In this document: one piece after another, positions 4,946 to 6,678 of the stretch
Layout: each line of letters begins with the position of its first letter
Position numbering within the stretch: position 1 is the first letter of the stretch
Origin: CAYJQO01 sp964372445
GTDB lineage: Bacteria > Patescibacteriota > Minisyncoccia > UBA6257 > GWB1-50-10
Direction: 5' to 3'
Assembly (NCBI GenBank): GCA_964372445.1
Contig: CAYJQO010000029.1
Location: forward strand, 1-6,678
Length of the DNA stretch: 6,678 nt
Program-made: the position numbers and the translations under genes
The notes under the pieces: model-generated
The model's input: only the letters and a program-made list of their open reading frames with translations
Database searches by the model: none
Told to the model about the DNA's origin: nothing

Positions 4946-6678
4946 CCGGTTTTTTGTAGAGGCTCTCGCCGACTTTCTGGAGCTGCGCAGAGAGCTCTTG
5001 TGTTGCGACCTTGATCGCCTCAGCGTCCTCCCCCTCCTTGATTTCCTTCAACCGTGCAATGTTCCGGTGAATGGCGTCGGCGAGGTCCTGTGGTACCTTG
5101 CCACTCGATTCACGCAAGGTTTTCTCAGCTAGGTACGAGAGTGACTCGGCCTGGTTCTTCGCCTCGACGAGATCACGCTTGCGCTGATCCTCTGCGGCGT
5201 GCTCGGCAGCTTCGCGTTTAAGCTTTTCAACCTCGTCCTTGGCCAGGCTTGTCGTCGCCTCTATGCGAACCGACTGCGATTTGCCACTTGCCTTGTCCAC
5301 TGCCTTCACCTGGAGGATACCGTTCGCATCGATATCGAATGAAACCTCAACCTGGGGAACACCCCGTGGCGCCGGCGGGATGCCATCTAGGATGAAGCGA
5401 GCGAGAGTCTTGTTGTCGGCCATCATCGGGCGCTCACCCTGACCCACGTGGACCTCAACTGACGTCTGGCTGTCAGCCGCGGTCGAGAACACCTGCGACT
5501 TTGACGTGGGGATCGTGGTGTTCTTCTGGATCATGGGCGTGGCAACGCCGCCGAGGGTCTCGATGCTCAAGGTGAGCGGCGTCACGTCGAGGAGGAGAAT
5601 GTCCTTCACGTCCCCCTGGAGGATGCCCGCCTGAACCGCAGCCCCAATGGCAACCACCTCATCTGGGTTGATTCCCTTGTGCGGCTCTTTGCCGAAGAGC
5701 TGCCGCACCGCATCTTGAATTGCCGGCATACGTGTCTGGCCTCCGACGAGCACCACCTCGTCAACCTCACCGAGCTGCATGCCAGCTCCCTTGGGCGGCG
5801 GCGCCGTAACCGCCTCGCGGACCAGGTCGATGGAACGGTCAATGTAGTCCCTCACCAGAGACTCAAGCTTGGCACGGGTAAGCTTCATGAGAAAGTGCTT
5901 CGGGCCGCTCTGGTCCGAGGTAATGTACGGTAGGTTAATCTCGGCTTCCACCGCCGTTGAGAGCTCATGCTTCGCCCGCTCGGTGGCCTCCTTCAGCCGC
6001 TGCAGGGCGAGCGGATCTTTAGACACGTCAATACCTTCGCGCTTCCGGTACTCGTCAACGAGGTGTTCGATGATCCGCTTGTCGAGATCATCGCCGCCGA
6101 GGTGGGTGTCTCCCCCCGTCGCCTTCACCTCTACGGTATCATCGCCAACCTCAAGGATGGAGATATCGAACGTCCCCCCACCGAAGTCATAGACAACGAT
6201 CTTCTCGCTCTTCTTACGGTTCAGCCCGTACGCGAGGGCGGCTGCGGTGGGCTCGTTCAGGATACGCCTGACCTTGAACCCGGCGATCTCACCCGCGTTT
6301 TTGGTGGCCTGCCGCTGGCTGTCATCGAAGTACGCCGGGACGGTGATGACCGCTTCTCCGATGGTCTCGCCGAGCTTTGCCTCCGCGTCCAGCTTTAGCT
6401 TCTGGAGCACCATGGCCGAGAGCTCCTCCGGCTTGTACCACCGTTCACCCATCTTGATCTCGAGGCCGCTCTGCGGCGTACCCTGGATATCGTAGGAGAG
6501 CCACCCCTTATCACGCCGCACCTCCTGGTCATCGATCTTACGGCCGATGAGCCGCTTCACAGAGAAAATGGTGTGCTTTGGGTTGACAACCGCCTGGCGC
6601 TTCGCCAGGAGCCCTACCAGGCGTTCGTCCGATTTGCTAATGGCGACCACCGACGGAGTGGTTCGATTCCCCTCCTGG
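4914..6678 (-). CDS. dnaK: Molecular chaperone DnaK (Hsp70), 5'-partial
   Basis: ATP-dependent cytosolic Hsp70 chaperone that binds exposed hydrophobic segments of client proteins, working with DnaJ and normally GrpE. The reading frame runs off the window edge: the first visible residues are QEGNRTTPSVVAIS, the conserved segment just after the missing first phosphate loop (about 30 residues lost). A GTG at 6650 lies inside this conserved stretch and is not the start. Counting from the first visible codon (587 residues seen), the nucleotide-binding domain includes NEPTAAALAYG, the phosphate-2 loop YDFGGGTFDIS (about 163-173) and LVGGQTRMP. The interdomain linker ILLLDVTPL (about 360-368) and the substrate-binding domain with QGER and PAPRGVPQ follow, then a charged helical lid. 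The C-terminus ends in a short Pro/Ser/Gly tail (PDGPSPPASGS) instead of the acidic EEV-type tail of E. coli DnaK. The stop is TAG. The last 32 nt overlap the next gene. Confidence 0.98.
   Translation of the reverse strand, partial: QEGNRTTPSVVAISKSDERLVGLLAKRQAVVNPKHTIFSVKRLIGRKIDDQEVRRDKGWLSYDIQGTPQSGLEIKMGERWYKPEELSAMVLQKLKLDAEAKLGETIGEAVITVPAYFDDSQRQATKNAGEIAGFKVRRILNEPTAAALAYGLNRKKSEKIVVYDFGGGTFDISILEVGDDTVEVKATGGDTHLGGDDLDKRIIEHLVDEYRKREGIDVSKDPLALQRLKEATERAKHELSTAVEAEINLPYITSDQSGPKHFLMKLTRAKLESLVRDYIDRSIDLVREAVTAPPPKGAGMQLGEVDEVVLVGGQTRMPAIQDAVRQLFGKEPHKGINPDEVVAIGAAVQAGILQGDVKDILLLDVTPLTLSIETLGGVATPMIQKNTTIPTSKSQVFSTAADSQTSVEVHVGQGERPMMADNKTLARFILDGIPPAPRGVPQVEVSFDIDANGILQVKAVDKASGKSQSVRIEATTSLAKDEVEKLKREAAEHAAEDQRKRDLVEAKNQAESLSYLAEKTLRESSGKVPQDLADAIHRNIARLKEIKEGEDAEAIKVATQELSAQLQKVGESLYKKPDGPSPPASGS

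Overview
The window comes from a bacterium. It encodes a bacterial-type DnaK/DnaJ pair, bacterial ribosomal proteins L10 and L7/L12, and a bacterial L10-type mRNA leader. All confident genes lie on the minus strand, so transcription runs from high to low coordinates. The GC-rich composition, the compact gene packing and the unfamiliar proteins beside housekeeping genes suggest an uncultivated lineage, possibly Patescibacteria/CPR. That placement is a guess, not something the sequence proves.

Layout in the direction of transcription. (1) 6678-2783 is a chaperone block. It holds dnaK (start cut off by the window edge), a 350-residue multi-pass membrane protein overlapping the dnaK end by 32 nt, and dnaJ 18 nt further on. 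(2) 2777-2633 is a compact regulatory region: a promoter directly after dnaJ, an L10-leader-like kink-turn structure, and a terminator-like hairpin whose U-run ends at the rplJ ATG. (3) 2632-1749 is rplJ-rplL, the ribosomal stalk operon. (4) 1729-1409 is a tRNA locus. An intact tRNA-Val(CAC) sits between the 5' half and the 3' half of what looks like one other tRNA, and a clear intrinsic terminator follows. (5) 1407-241 is an unrecognised 342-residue coiled-coil protein with its own promoter, Shine-Dalgarno sequence and intrinsic terminator. (6) 207-62 is a gene-free cluster of perfect palindromes that looks like a dispersed repeat or a small non-autonomous mobile element.

DnaK and DnaJ work as one folding machine, and the membrane protein is probably co-translated with them. 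L10 and L7/L12 form the ribosomal stalk and probably control their own synthesis through the leader. The most unusual item is the nested tRNA arrangement at 1485-1674. The palindrome cluster, the chaperone-linked membrane protein and the L10 leader are next in interest.
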